Positions 19,179 through 28,700 of a stretch of DNA of 64,000 nucleotides are shown here, piece by piece. This DNA is from Dyadobacter sp. NIV53 (GTDB lineage: Bacteria; Bacteroidota; Bacteroidia; Cytophagales; Spirosomataceae): positions 62,001-126,000 of the forward strand of contig NZ_CP081299.1 of NCBI RefSeq assembly GCF_019711195.1, read 5' to 3'. The position numbers and the translations under genes are program-made. The notes under the pieces are model-generated. The model had not been told where the DNA came from. It searched no databases and was given only the letters and a program-made list of their open reading frames with translations. Within the stretch, counting starts at the first letter, position 1, and each line of letters starts with the position of its first letter.

Positions 19179-19769
19179 TCAAACGGACATTAAATTCCGC
19201 AAGTGTTTGTGTTTCAGATCATCGCGGTTTTTCCTTGCAGATTCTGTCCAGTATAAATGCGATCCAAGAAATTTAACCTGCATATCGTTCCACGAATCTG
19301 CATCTGAAATCAGGTTTCTTGCAGATAATTCTGTAAATAAGGTGTTTGCAATTGGTTCGTAGTCATCACGGCCCAAATAATCCAGATCAGCATCACAAAG
19401 GATTTTCTCTAAATGAGTTTGGGGATTTTGAGGAAGTTTTGTAGCCATGATCAAATTGCAAATCGCTACAATTTGTTCAGATGTATATCCAAACCCAGGC
19501 AGTTTGTTTTTTACAATATCGCAACCTGCTTCTTCATGATTTTTGTATGTATCCATAAATCCGGAGTCATGATACAATGCAGCCGTTTTAAGTAGCGTCA
19601 GCGATTCCGGATCAACGATTCTTTCCTGTTGGGCTAATTTAAGTGCCGCGCTGGTAACATCCACTGAATGATGAAGCCCGTGATAATACAAGTTTCCAGG
19701 AAGTTTCCGATTCAGTTCACCTACAATATATGCTTCAGCCGCATCAACATTCGCAAGGTTCTCTTTCAT
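19179..19769 (-). CDS. HD-domain phosphohydrolase (putative nucleotide phosphodiesterase)
   Basis: This 196-aa single-domain protein carries the HD metal-binding set: HGLHHS (His30, His33/34), YHDSG (His67-Asp68) and CDADLDYLG (Asp). HD enzymes hydrolyse phosphate esters, often of nucleotides or cyclic nucleotides. The gene starts 5 bases after the adenylate cyclase stop on the same strand, so the two are co-translated; degrading the cyclase product is a natural guess. Its whole length matches the N-terminal HD half of the membrane protein at 39324-40574, for example ATKLPQNPQTHLEKILCDAD against ATVVPQKPQNILQQIVCDAD. The pair are thus paralogues. Substrate not shown. Confidence 0.88.
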   Translation of the reverse strand: MKENLANVDAAEAYIVGELNRKLPGNLYYHGLHHSVDVTSAALKLAQQERIVDPESLTLLKTAALYHDSGFMDTYKNHEEAGCDIVKNKLPGFGYTSEQIVAICNLIMATKLPQNPQTHLEKILCDADLDYLGRDDYEPIANTLFTELSARNLISDADSWNDMQVKFLGSHLYWTESARKNRDDLKHKHLRNLMSV

Positions 19770-19774
19770 TTCCG

Positions 19775-20821
19775 TTATTCCAGTACTTCGTAAATGTTGA
19801 CAACATTGGCTTTATTTTTCAGGTTAACCTCCCCTATCAGATTACATTGAAATGCTTCTTTGATTTTGTGATAAGCAGATTCCTGCACAACTACCTGGCC
19901 GGGTTTTGCAATGGATTGCAGGCGCTGAGCAACATTTACGGCATCACCAATGACTGTATAATCAAGTCTTTTTAGTGCCGCCGATCCAATATTTCCAGAA
20001 ACCATTTCACCGGAGTTAATACCAATTGCCACCTTGGGATAATAACCCGACTGATCCGACAATTCTTCCTTAAAACTGTTGATGTGATTCCGGACTGCAA
20101 GAGATGATTCCACTGCACGATCCAGGTGATATTCGCCCCTAAAAACAGCCATTACAGCATCCCCCATAAATTTATCCACTAGTCCGCCCTGGGCAATGAT
20201 TTCTTTAACCATTACATCAAAGTATTTATTGATCAGCTTTACAACGTTATCCGCAGGTTCCCTTTCAGAGATTGAAGTAAAACCGCACATATCCATAAAA
20301 ACAACCGTAGCCTCAATATTTTCGCTTGACATTAAAGATTTACCAAATGCATCCTGCGTCATAAATTTCAACACGGACGCATCCACATACATGCGCAAAA
20401 TATCATTTTCCCTAACCGCTTTCAGTGTTTCCTTCAACTGCTCCACATATTTCAAAGTCTTTTCCATGGTCACTTCCAAATCCTTGAAATCTATGGGTTT
20501 TGTAAGGAAATCAAAAGCTCCCCGGTTCATGGCAGTACGGATATTATCCATATCACCATATGCAGAAACAATAACGGACTTTAAGATCGGGCTTACTTCT
20601 CCAAGACGGATAAGCAGTGTAAGTCCGTCCATTTCTGGCATATTGATGTCACTTAGGACCATGTCAACGTCCATATGCACATCCAGCATTTCCAATGCTT
20701 TTACACCATTTTCGGCAAAAATGAACTCATATTCCTGTTCGCGGATTTGTCTCCTGAATTTTTGTTTGATCAGCAACTGTAAGTCTGCTTCATCGTCCAC
20801 TACCAGTATTTTGGCTTTCAT
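19775..20821 (-). CDS. response-regulator-linked class III adenylate cyclase
   Basis: This 348-aa cytoplasmic protein has a receiver domain (residues 1-~125; acidic pocket VVDDEAD, phospho-acceptor Asp58 in LSDINMPEMDG, Lys in LTKPID) joined by a helical signalling linker (~125-160) to a class III cyclase domain (~165-345). The cyclase keeps both metal Asps (FMDMCGF and FMGDAVMAVF), the transition-state Asn/Arg (GDAVNVAQRLQ) and the adenine-selecting Lys/Asp pair (VDKFMGD, LDYTVIGD). It should therefore make cAMP under control of phosphorylation, probably by the kinase at 21322-22682. The HD gene follows 5 bases downstream, and a cNMP-binding transporter is coded opposite. All catalytic residues I can check are present. 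Confidence 0.93.
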   Translation of the reverse strand: MKAKILVVDDEADLQLLIKQKFRRQIREQEYEFIFAENGVKALEMLDVHMDVDMVLSDINMPEMDGLTLLIRLGEVSPILKSVIVSAYGDMDNIRTAMNRGAFDFLTKPIDFKDLEVTMEKTLKYVEQLKETLKAVRENDILRMYVDASVLKFMTQDAFGKSLMSSENIEATVVFMDMCGFTSISEREPADNVVKLINKYFDVMVKEIIAQGGLVDKFMGDAVMAVFRGEYHLDRAVESSLAVRNHINSFKEELSDQSGYYPKVAIGINSGEMVSGNIGSAALKRLDYTVIGDAVNVAQRLQSIAKPGQVVVQESAYHKIKEAFQCNLIGEVNLKNKANVVNIYEVLE

Positions 20822-20886
20822 AAAGTCGTTTTTTTCCGGATCTCGAAAAAGTTGAGTAAAGTGAATATATTGAATATAGCGAAGAC

Positions 20887-21261
20887 TTATTGAATTAATA
20901 ACAGTTTTTCCTTCAATTCGGAAAAGTTTACCGGTTTGGTCAGGAAATCATCAGCACCAAGCTTTATTGCCTGGTCGTGATTGTGGCTGTCGCCATAAGC
21001 TGTGATCATCATAACCTGTGGCGGCGCGTGAGGAAATTCCTTCCGGATGGATTTTAACAGCTCGATACCGCTCATTCCAGGCATATTGATATCTGATAAA
21101 ATCATTACCACTTTCGAAGCATTTTCCTCCATGAAATGTAACGCTTCTTCGCCTGAAAAAGCGAAGGAAAATTCAAACAATCCGCTTCGGATTTCTTTTC
21201 TGAATTTCTGCTCAAAAAGTGATTTGACATCCTCTTCGTCATCCACAACAAGTATTTTCAT
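20887..21261 (-). CDS. single-domain response regulator (CheY-like)
   Basis: This 124-aa receiver domain has the acidic pair in VVDDEEDV, phospho-acceptor Asp in ILSDINMPGMSG, Thr in MITAYGDS and Lys in LTKPVNF. No output domain exists, so it likely relays phosphate or binds a partner. The ATG at 21261 gives MKILVVDDEED, the normal start; the frame stays open to a TTG at 21306, but that extension reads through the GC-rich repeat and is unlikely. It lies between the histidine kinase and the receiver-cyclase on one strand, with about 60 bases on each side, and resembles the cyclase's receiver domain (both begin KILVVDDE, and FRKEIRSGLFEF aligns with FRRQIREQEYEF). Confidence 0.9.
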   Translation of the reverse strand: MKILVVDDEEDVKSLFEQKFRKEIRSGLFEFSFAFSGEEALHFMEENASKVVMILSDINMPGMSGIELLKSIRKEFPHAPPQVMMITAYGDSHNHDQAIKLGADDFLTKPVNFSELKEKLLLIQ

Positions 21262-21277
21262 AAGATTATTTTCTATT

Positions 21278-21304
21278 GGCGGCCGGCTTTCAGCAGTCGG
21301 CAGC
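21278..21304. repeat. TCGGC-type intergenic repeat, short copy 3
   Basis: A 27-base GC-rich block (ggcggccggc, then cagcagtcggcagc) lies between the kinase and response-regulator genes. It shares the GTCGGC unit with the copies at 10722-10780 and 11761-11837. Confidence 0.5.
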
Positions 21305-21321
21305 AATTAAGATTTATTTAT

Positions 21322-22682
21322 TTAGGAAATAGGTATAGTAATTTTGAACTCAGTTCTTTCACCTGGAATTGTATCTACGTCCAGGGAACCTCCATGGCCG
21401 TTTGTAATAATATCATAACTCATAGATAAACCCAGACCCGTTCCCTGACCCGTAGGTTTTGTTGTAAAAAACGGCTGAAATATTTTAGCCTTTACCTGGT
21501 CCGGCATACCTGTTCCATTGTCTGAAACTCTGATATATAGCTTATCCGCAAATTTCTTTGTGGTTATTTTCACTTCCGGTTTGTAGCTGACATCTCCGAT
21601 TTCGGCCAGTTTTTGCTTTTTTCCGCAACAGCATAAAATGCGTTGGTAAATAAATTAAGGAAAACCCTTCCCAGATCCTGCGGCATGACTTCCACTTTTC
21701 CAATTGCCTGGTCAAAATCAGTCACCAAAGCCGAATTGAATTCTTTGTTTTTGGCACGCAAACCATGATAAGCCAATCGCATATATTCATCAGCCAGGGC
21801 ATTAATATCAACCGGTTCTTTCTCACCCGATGATGCCCTTGAATGTTGTAACATGCCTTTTACAATAGAATCTGCACGTTTACCGTGGTGCGTTATCTTT
21901 TGCTGGTTCTGACTCAGATCACCAATTATTCCTTTAAGATATTCCTTTTCAGACGCATCAATTGCAGTTTTATCAATTTCATCTTCCAGTTCCTGACAAA
22001 GTTCGACGGAAACTTCTGAAAAATTATTTACAAAATTGAGCGGATTCTGTATTTCATGTGCAATCCCAGCTGTAAGTTCTCCCAAAGATGCCATTTTTTC
22101 ACTCTGAATCAACTGGTTCTGAGTAGCTTTCAGTTCTTCAATCGTTTTTTGAAGTTCCTCCTTTTGCTGGGTAAGTTCATAGGTCCTTTCTGCAACCAGG
22201 TATTCCAGTGATTCTTTTTGTGCTTTGCTTTCCTTTTCTTCCCGAAGCCTCTCTTCTCTTTCCTTAATTAAAACCGTCTGCTGTTTTCTTGCATAAAACC
22301 ATATAATAAAGCAAAGTGTGAAAGCAAAAGCACTCGCCACAGAGAAGTAGTCGTCGTACTTTGCAAAGAACTTTGGTGCCACAAGCTCAACAAAATCATT
22401 AAAAATCGAAATACCTATAAATGGCAGAACTGACTGGATTATACTCCGTACCGAACGAAATTCTTCGTTTTTATAGGCGGTTGCAATAAGAAGGATCATA
22501 AATATATGCCAGAGCCAGCTGAACCATGATGGCGTATCAGCAATAAAATAGGTAGCCATTAGGGCGATAGAAACATACCGGGCATAAACGAGCAACTTAT
22601 CCCAGTCAGGTAGCTGGACACGTGTATTTAGCGCGGTACGTACATATTGGATCAAAAAAAATGTTACCAGAAAATAATCCAT
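21322..22682 (-). pseudogene. membrane histidine kinase, split by a one-base homopolymer frameshift
   Basis: The 5' frame (21570-22682, 370 aa) has about five membrane helices (residues 1-150), a coiled coil (~150-200) and a HisKA domain with His209 (ELTAGIAHEIQNPLN), then the start of HATPase (VFLNLFTNAFYAVAEK). It then runs into NWPKSEMSATNRK and stops. The next frame (from ~21625 to 21322) continues KLAEIGDVSYKPEVKI, then SDNGTGMP and GTGLGLS, the rest of the ATPase. Adding one A to the A6 run (plus-strand T6, 21617-21622) restores one ~453-aa kinase. It heads the operon with the response regulator, adenylate cyclase and HD genes and is the obvious phosphodonor for the receiver domains. 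Whether the lesion is real, a sequencing error or tolerated by slippage is open. Confidence 0.88.
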
Positions 22683-22948
22683 GCGGGTTTATCAGTATTT
22701 ATTAATCTTGCTTTAATGAGTTTGTCAAATCACTGGCAAAGTAATTATTTTCCTCCGGAATATAGAATCCAGGCGCTTATCCCATTTTACATTCAAAGAA
22801 ATTTACTGTTTTAAACCAGCAAAAATGGCTCTAATCTTTTTCTAATGGTTTTTTAACCCAATTATAAAACCGTTTTAATACCATTTTTACCCTGTATACG
22901 AATCTTTGCAACCAGATAGGTCTAACTAATAAGTATAAACTGAAAAAG

Positions 22949-24208
22949 ATGTCGTTCAAAGTAGTACAAACAGGACTGATTATATTGCTTTTGGCATGGT
23001 CCGCAGTATGCAGTGCCCAAACCAAATACACACTTCAGCAAGCATTGCAAACTGCTAAATCCAACAACCCCATTTTAAAAAGGGAGCAATATAATGTGAC
23101 AATATCTCAAGCGGATATTACCACGGCGCAGCTTCGTCCTAATCCGGTGATCAACAACCAGTCGCTGCAACTGATCCAGCCTTCTAAATTTCCCGAAAAA
23201 TCTAACTGGTACAATGGTTCAAATCGTCAGGTTTGGTGGCAGGTTACCAAGCCTTTTCAGTTACCTGTACAAAGGGCGAACAAAATAAATTTTGCAGAAC
23301 AAAATGTAAAACTGACACAAAAGCAATATGCCGAAACAGAGCGTAATCTGTTTCATGCGGTAGCGCAGAAATGGCTGGATGTCTGGTCTGCTGGAAAACA
23401 ACTGGATATAATTGGTAATGCAAAAAGTAATATTGATTCCCTGGCTAATATCAACAGGCTACGTTTGAAAAATCAGGTGATTACAACAACAGATCTGGCA
23501 AGAACTGAACTTTTGGCTAATCAGTACACGATGCAGATCAAATCTGCTAGACAGGTTTATCAAAACGAGCTGACCAACCTGCGCTTTTTATTGGGTGCAG
23601 CAGATTCGGTCGAAATTGATACAACGGATCATTTCATGTTTGCCATTCCATCGCAGATGGATGCAATAGTACAGGAGGCTTTACTGCAACGAACAGATAT
23701 TCAGGCAATAAAATCTGTGATGGACGTTGCTGATGCCAACATCAAATTGCAAAAATCAACTGCTTTGCCAACTCCAGAGCTGGGTTTGCTTTATAACCCT
23801 CAGAATAAAACCCAGTATATGGGAGTTTACGCGACTTTGGAAATTCCTGTTTTTTCAAGAAACCAGGGCGAAATCAGAAAATCGCAGGTGGTGAAACTAC
23901 AGGCAGAACAGGATTTGCGTACTACCGGATTTCAGATTCAGGCCGAAATACTGACCGCTTACAGGACATACCAGACCCAAAAGCAGAATGTCCGGAACTT
24001 CAACCAGTTGTTATCACAATCACAGTCCATTCTGAATAGTGTTAAATACTCCTATCTGCGTGGTGGTACCACTATTATTGACTTCCTGGAAGCCCAGAGA
24101 AGCTGGCTGGATACGCAGCATCAGTATTATGATATCCTTCAGCAATATCGCCAAAGCTATATTGACTTACTTTATACATCTGGCTTAATCAATCAATTCG
24201 CACAATAA
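22949..24208 (+). CDS. TolC/CzcC-type outer-membrane efflux channel
   Basis: This 419-aa protein has a signal peptide ending at CSAQ (residue ~25), then two long alpha-helical hairpin repeats of the outer-membrane efflux family (TLQQALQTAKSNNPILKREQ at ~28, and LLQRTDIQAIKSVMDVADANI at ~245). It forms the outer-membrane duct of a tripartite pump. The adaptor gene starts one base after its stop, then DUF190 and the RND pump follow, so this is the first gene of a four-gene efflux operon. The Asn/Pro-rich strand regions (LRPNPVINNQ, LPTPELGLLYNPQ) suit CzcC/CusC-type metal channels. The ATG start gives a full signal peptide. Confidence 0.93.
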   Translation: MSFKVVQTGLIILLLAWSAVCSAQTKYTLQQALQTAKSNNPILKREQYNVTISQADITTAQLRPNPVINNQSLQLIQPSKFPEKSNWYNGSNRQVWWQVTKPFQLPVQRANKINFAEQNVKLTQKQYAETERNLFHAVAQKWLDVWSAGKQLDIIGNAKSNIDSLANINRLRLKNQVITTTDLARTELLANQYTMQIKSARQVYQNELTNLRFLLGAADSVEIDTTDHFMFAIPSQMDAIVQEALLQRTDIQAIKSVMDVADANIKLQKSTALPTPELGLLYNPQNKTQYMGVYATLEIPVFSRNQGEIRKSQVVKLQAEQDLRTTGFQIQAEILTAYRTYQTQKQNVRNFNQLLSQSQSILNSVKYSYLRGGTTIIDFLEAQRSWLDTQHQYYDILQQYRQSYIDLLYTSGLINQFAQ

Positions 24209-24209
24209 A

Positions 24210-25220
24210 ATGAAAAAGTTAACAATATACGGCTGGCTTATTGCTGGCTTGTTATCGGCCTGTACAAGTAAAGAAACCAAACAGGTTCGGGTCGACGATA
24301 CAAGTCCGGTTGTCAACGAAGCGGGGACTAAAATTTCTTTTCCCAAAGCGGAAAGTGCCGATTTTTTTGACACTGAAAATACAAAAAGTTCTTCTCTGAT
24401 GGCCGATATCACTGCACCGGCCAAGGTAGCTGCAACTGTCGTTAGGTCGGACGAGGGTGCTTCGGGAAATATCGTTCTTTTTGACAATCCCGAACTGTCA
24501 GGAAATTATACCCAGCTTTTGCAGCATCTGACAATGATAAACCAATTGCAGAATGTGAATATCAAGCAAAGGAAAACTGAACTTTCAAGAATGAAGGATC
24601 TGCAGGAACACGGCGCTGCAACAGGTAAAGATCTGCTTGAATCCGAAACTGCATTATCCATGGAACAGACCAACCTGATCAACGAACGTTCTGCCATAAT
24701 TGAGCACGAAACCAAACTGAAAGCAGGCGGGTTCGAACCTTTACAATTACGCCGCGCTCCTGCCGGAACCGCATATATAATTTGTGATATTCCTGAAAAT
24801 GAAATCAGCAGGGTAAAAGAAGGAAGCAAATGCACCTTACAATTCACTGCGTTCCCGAATGAGGATTTTACCGGAAAAATAGATGACGTTGCCGACATGG
24901 TTGACCAAACTACACGTATGATCAAACTTCGCGTAAGTATCAACAATTCAACCGGTAAGCTAAAAGCCGGGATGTTTGGTTCACTTGCTTTTGGGTTGAG
25001 TGAAGGAAAAAACATGAGCATAGACAAAGATGCGCTTATTACGATCCAGGGTAAAAATTACGTTTTCGTTAAAACCAGCCCTACCGCATTTGAAAGGCGT
25101 GAGGTGAATATAGGTGATCAGATCGGTGACCGGATCATTGCATATTCAGGCCTGAAAAATGGTGATCATGTAGCGGTTAAGGGAGTGATGCAATTGAAGG
25201 GTCTTTCATTTGGATACTAG
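24210..25220 (+). CDS. RND efflux periplasmic adaptor (membrane-fusion lipoprotein, CusB/CzcB type)
   Basis: This 336-aa protein has a lipoprotein signal with lipobox LSAC (Cys18). It then shows the adaptor layout: lipoyl/beta-barrel halves around a helical hairpin (residues ~95-170, LNE-like coiled coil) and a C-terminal barrel with GSKCTLQFTAFPNEDFTGKIDDVADMVDQTTRM, a typical HlyD/CusB segment, and LKAGMFGSL. It links the outer-membrane channel to the RND pump in the periplasm. It is somewhat short for CzcB but has both ends. It begins one base after the TolC-like gene. An AT-rich inverted-repeat element separates it from the following DUF190 gene. Confidence 0.9.
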   Translation: MKKLTIYGWLIAGLLSACTSKETKQVRVDDTSPVVNEAGTKISFPKAESADFFDTENTKSSSLMADITAPAKVAATVVRSDEGASGNIVLFDNPELSGNYTQLLQHLTMINQLQNVNIKQRKTELSRMKDLQEHGAATGKDLLESETALSMEQTNLINERSAIIEHETKLKAGGFEPLQLRRAPAGTAYIICDIPENEISRVKEGSKCTLQFTAFPNEDFTGKIDDVADMVDQTTRMIKLRVSINNSTGKLKAGMFGSLAFGLSEGKNMSIDKDALITIQGKNYVFVKTSPTAFERREVNIGDQIGDRIIAYSGLKNGDHVAVKGVMQLKGLSFGY

Positions 25221-25223
25221 GGC

Positions 25224-25395
25224 AATGGTTAATTATAAATGGTTAATTATTAATGACCTCCGGTGTTAAATGCTAACAATAAAACGTTGCCAATCCTTTG
25301 ATAAATTATTGTTTCACAATGACTTATCGCATCACTAAGACCCGCGCCCGAACCGCATCGCGACATTAACAATTTATAATTAACCATTAACCATT
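25224..25395. repeat. small inverted-repeat element (MITE-like) inside the efflux operon
   Basis: Two 32-base AT-rich ends, 25224-25255 and 25364-25395, share the blocks AATGGTTAAT and GGTTAATTAT and a terminal TTAATG in inverted orientation, though the blocks are in a different order. The centre (~108 bases) has no reading frame. It fills the gap in an otherwise tightly spaced operon and ends 7 bases before the GTG of the next gene. Confidence 0.55.
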
Positions 25396-25402
25396 AAAAC
25401 AG

Positions 25403-25702
25403 GTGTTACAGGCTCAGATATTTATTGGCAACGACCAATGGAAAGGCGAGTTGCCTTTATATGAATACATACTCCGGTTTTTGGTAAAACAGCGGGTGCA
25501 AGGTGCGACGGTTTACCGCGGATGGCTGGGTTACGATGGAAAACACATGAACCGCCCGAATGATCTATTCAGCTTCGACGAGACACCCATGATCATCTCA
25601 TTTATTGATGATGAAGAAAAAGTACGCGCTGCTTTGACACAGCTTCGTAAAGAAGTAAAAAGCGGATTTATAGTGACCAATCAAGTAGACAAGTGGAATT
25701 AA
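25403..25702 (+). CDS. DUF190 family protein in an RND efflux operon
   Basis: This 99-aa protein is a DUF190 domain: AQIFIGNDQWKGELPLYEYIL, then GATVYRGWLGYD and PMIISFIDDEEKVRAALTQL, a small PII-like ferredoxin fold. Function is unknown; the fold resembles small ligand-binding regulators. Its stop abuts the ATG of the RND pump (25703), so it is translationally coupled to the pump and may sense the pump's substrate or tune it. The only usable start is a GTG just after the inverted-repeat element, with no visible ribosome site; the original leader may have been displaced by that element. It seems full length for the family all the same. Confidence 0.85.
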   Translation: MLQAQIFIGNDQWKGELPLYEYILRFLVKQRVQGATVYRGWLGYDGKHMNRPNDLFSFDETPMIISFIDDEEKVRAALTQLRKEVKSGFIVTNQVDKWN

Positions 25703-28700
25703 ATGATTAAGAACCTGCTTTTTTTTAGTTTACGCAACCGTTGGGTTGTCATATCCATAAGCGTTGTGCTGATGGGAGTTGGATACTGGTGTTTTACCCA
25801 ACTCAAAATTGAAGCTTATCCTGACATTGCCGATACCAATGTAATCGTAGTATCCCAATATCCGGGGAGAGCTGCCGAAGAAGTAGAGCAGCAAGTAACA
25901 GTACCGATAGAACGTGCTCTGCAAAATACGCCTAATGTACTCGACAGAAGGAGCCGTACGATTTTTGGACTGTCTGTTGTTCAGCTCACTTTCAAAGACG
26001 GAACGGACGATTATTTTGCTCGTCAGCAGGTGATAGAACGAATTGCATCTGCGGAATTGCCTGATGGCGTTGCTCCGGAACTGGCACCTTTGTCAACTGC
26101 TGTCGGGGAAATTCTGCGTTATGTAGTAGAGGCTCCATCCAGTTTTACACCTACCCAATTGCGCGATTTGCAGGATTGGGTGATCAAACCTGCTCTCCTG
26201 CAGGTTCCGGGCATTGCAGATGTTACCACATTCGGCGGTCCGCTCAAACAATTTCATATCATTACTTCTCCCGAAAAACTGGTAAAATATGGCCTGTCAT
26301 TGCAGAATGTGATGGACGCGATAAAGGTTAACAATCAAAATACCGGCGGTAATATCATTTCCAGAGGCGGGCAGGGATTTGCTATCCGTGGTTTGGGAGC
26401 CATTAAGAATGAACAGGATATCCAGAATATCGTCTTAAAATCTGAAAATGGTGTACCTGTATTTGTTCGTGATGTTGCCACAATTGAAATTACACCGCCA
26501 CCTCCAAGTGGTGTAATGGGATATACCATTACAAAGGAAAAAGTGGATGTGAGCAGTGGTGTTGAAGGTATCATTTTGCTTCGCCGTTACGAAAATCCAA
26601 GTGAGGTTTTAAAGGTTTTGAAACAAAGAATGGCCGATCTTCAGGCAACCGAATTACCGGAAGGAGTTCAGCTTCGTCCGTTATATGACCGGAGTTTCCT
26701 GATTGATCATTCACTTGAAACCGTTGCTCATACCTTATTTGAAGGAATTTCTATTGTGATTATCCTGCTGATCTTCTTTCTGGGTAGTATCCGAAGTGCA
26801 TTTGTAGTGGCTTTAACTATTCCATTTTCATTATTATTTGCATTTATCCTGATGCGTTTGACGGGCATACCTGCCAATTTACTTTCCCTGGGAGCCATAG
26901 ATTTCGGTATCATTGTCGATGGGGCCTGTGTGATGGCTGAGCATTTGATACGCAAATACAGAACAGCAACAGTTGAGGAAAAACAGCAGGGAATTGTAAA
27001 AATTACGTTGCTCGCTGCACAGGAAGTTGGCCGGGAAATTTTCTTTTCCGTTACTATTATAATTCTGGCTTACATGCCTATTCTTTTAATGACTCGTGTA
27101 GAAGGAAAATTATTTTCTCCGATGGCGTTGACCCTGGCTTTTGCCGTTATCGGCTCCATGCTGGCAGCACTAACGTTTATTCCCGTATTGATTTCGTTTG
27201 CCTACAAAAAAGCGCTGGCAGACCCGGAAAAACCAATTAAAGAACATAAGAATTTTATTCTGGATTTTATGACAAGGAGTTATGCCAAAATACTGTCGGT
27301 AATCCTAAGCAATTATAAAAAGACAGTTTTGTCTGGATTTGCAGTAGTGATCATTTTGGTATTGTTCGGGTTAAAACTGGGAACTGAATTTCTGCCAACT
27401 TTGGATGAGGGTTCTATATTCCTGCGGGGTAATTTCCCCTCCGGAATTACGATTCAGGAAAATGCGAAGTATGCACCAAAAATCAGGAAAATAATTGCCA
27501 AATATCCTCAGATCGCATTTGTTATTACACAAACCGGCAGAAATGATGACGGTACAGATCCATTTCCAGCCAATAGAAATGAGATCCTCGTGGGACTCAA
27601 AGATTATGACCTGTGGAGCAAAACAATCACAAAAAAGGAACTGGTTGAAAAAATCAGGAAAGATTTACAGGCACAGTTACCGGCAGTTTCCTTCTCATCC
27701 GGACAACCCATTATTGACCAGGTAATGGAAATAGTAACAGGTAGTGCAGCAGATCTGGCGGTTTCCATAGTAGGTGATGACCTGAACATGATGCGTAAAA
27801 AAGCAGAAGCAATAGCTAAAATCGTGAAAGCCACGCCCGGTGCGGACAATGTAAATATTGAACAGGAAGGCCCCCAGGAGCAGCTCGCAATCAATATCAA
27901 CAGAGAAGCTGCGGCACGTTTTGGTATCAATGTAGCTGATATCCAGAATATGATCGAAGCTGCCATTGGTGGAAAAACAATTTCAACTTTATATGATGGC
28001 ACCAAACGATATGACATCGTCGTACGGTTTTTACCAAAATTCAGGAATTCCATTGATGCAATCAGGAATGTTCAGGTTCCATCACTTTCAGGCGCACTGA
28101 TCCCAATGAGCCAGTTGGCCGATATTCATTTTATTGAAGGGCAAACCAACATTTATCGTTACGGAAGTAAAAGAATGGTAACCGTTCGAACCAATATCAG
28201 AGGCCGTGACCAGGGTGGATTTGTTGCCGAGCTGCAAAAGAAACTGAATGCTCAGATCAGGGTTCCGAAAGGTTACAGCATCATTTATGGCGGTCAATAT
28301 GAAAATCTCGAACGTGCGGGAAAACAATTATTATTCACCATTCCGCTTACTATCGTCATGGTATTTTTGTTCCTGTTTATGTTATTCAAAAATTTGCCGC
28401 ATACAATGGTGACTATGAGCTGTATACTGTTTGCATTAGGCGGTGGAATTATAGCCCTGCTGATGCGTGGTTATTATTTCAATGTTTCAGCAGGTGTAGG
28501 TTTCGTAAGTATTTTTGGAATTTCAGTAATGGCAGGTGTACTGCTTGTTTCTGCTTTAAACCGGGCAACAGAATCACAGGAAAATAATATCAGGGAAAAC
28601 GTATTGGAAGCATCGACAGAACAGCTCCGGGCCTTGCTTTCGATACTGATCGTCGCCATCATAGGTTTAGTTCCGGCTGCTATCTCTTCGGGTATAGGTT

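Noticed and set aside
25224..25395. Full insertion sequence
   Set aside because: Too short and without a transposase reading frame; at most a MITE-like element.
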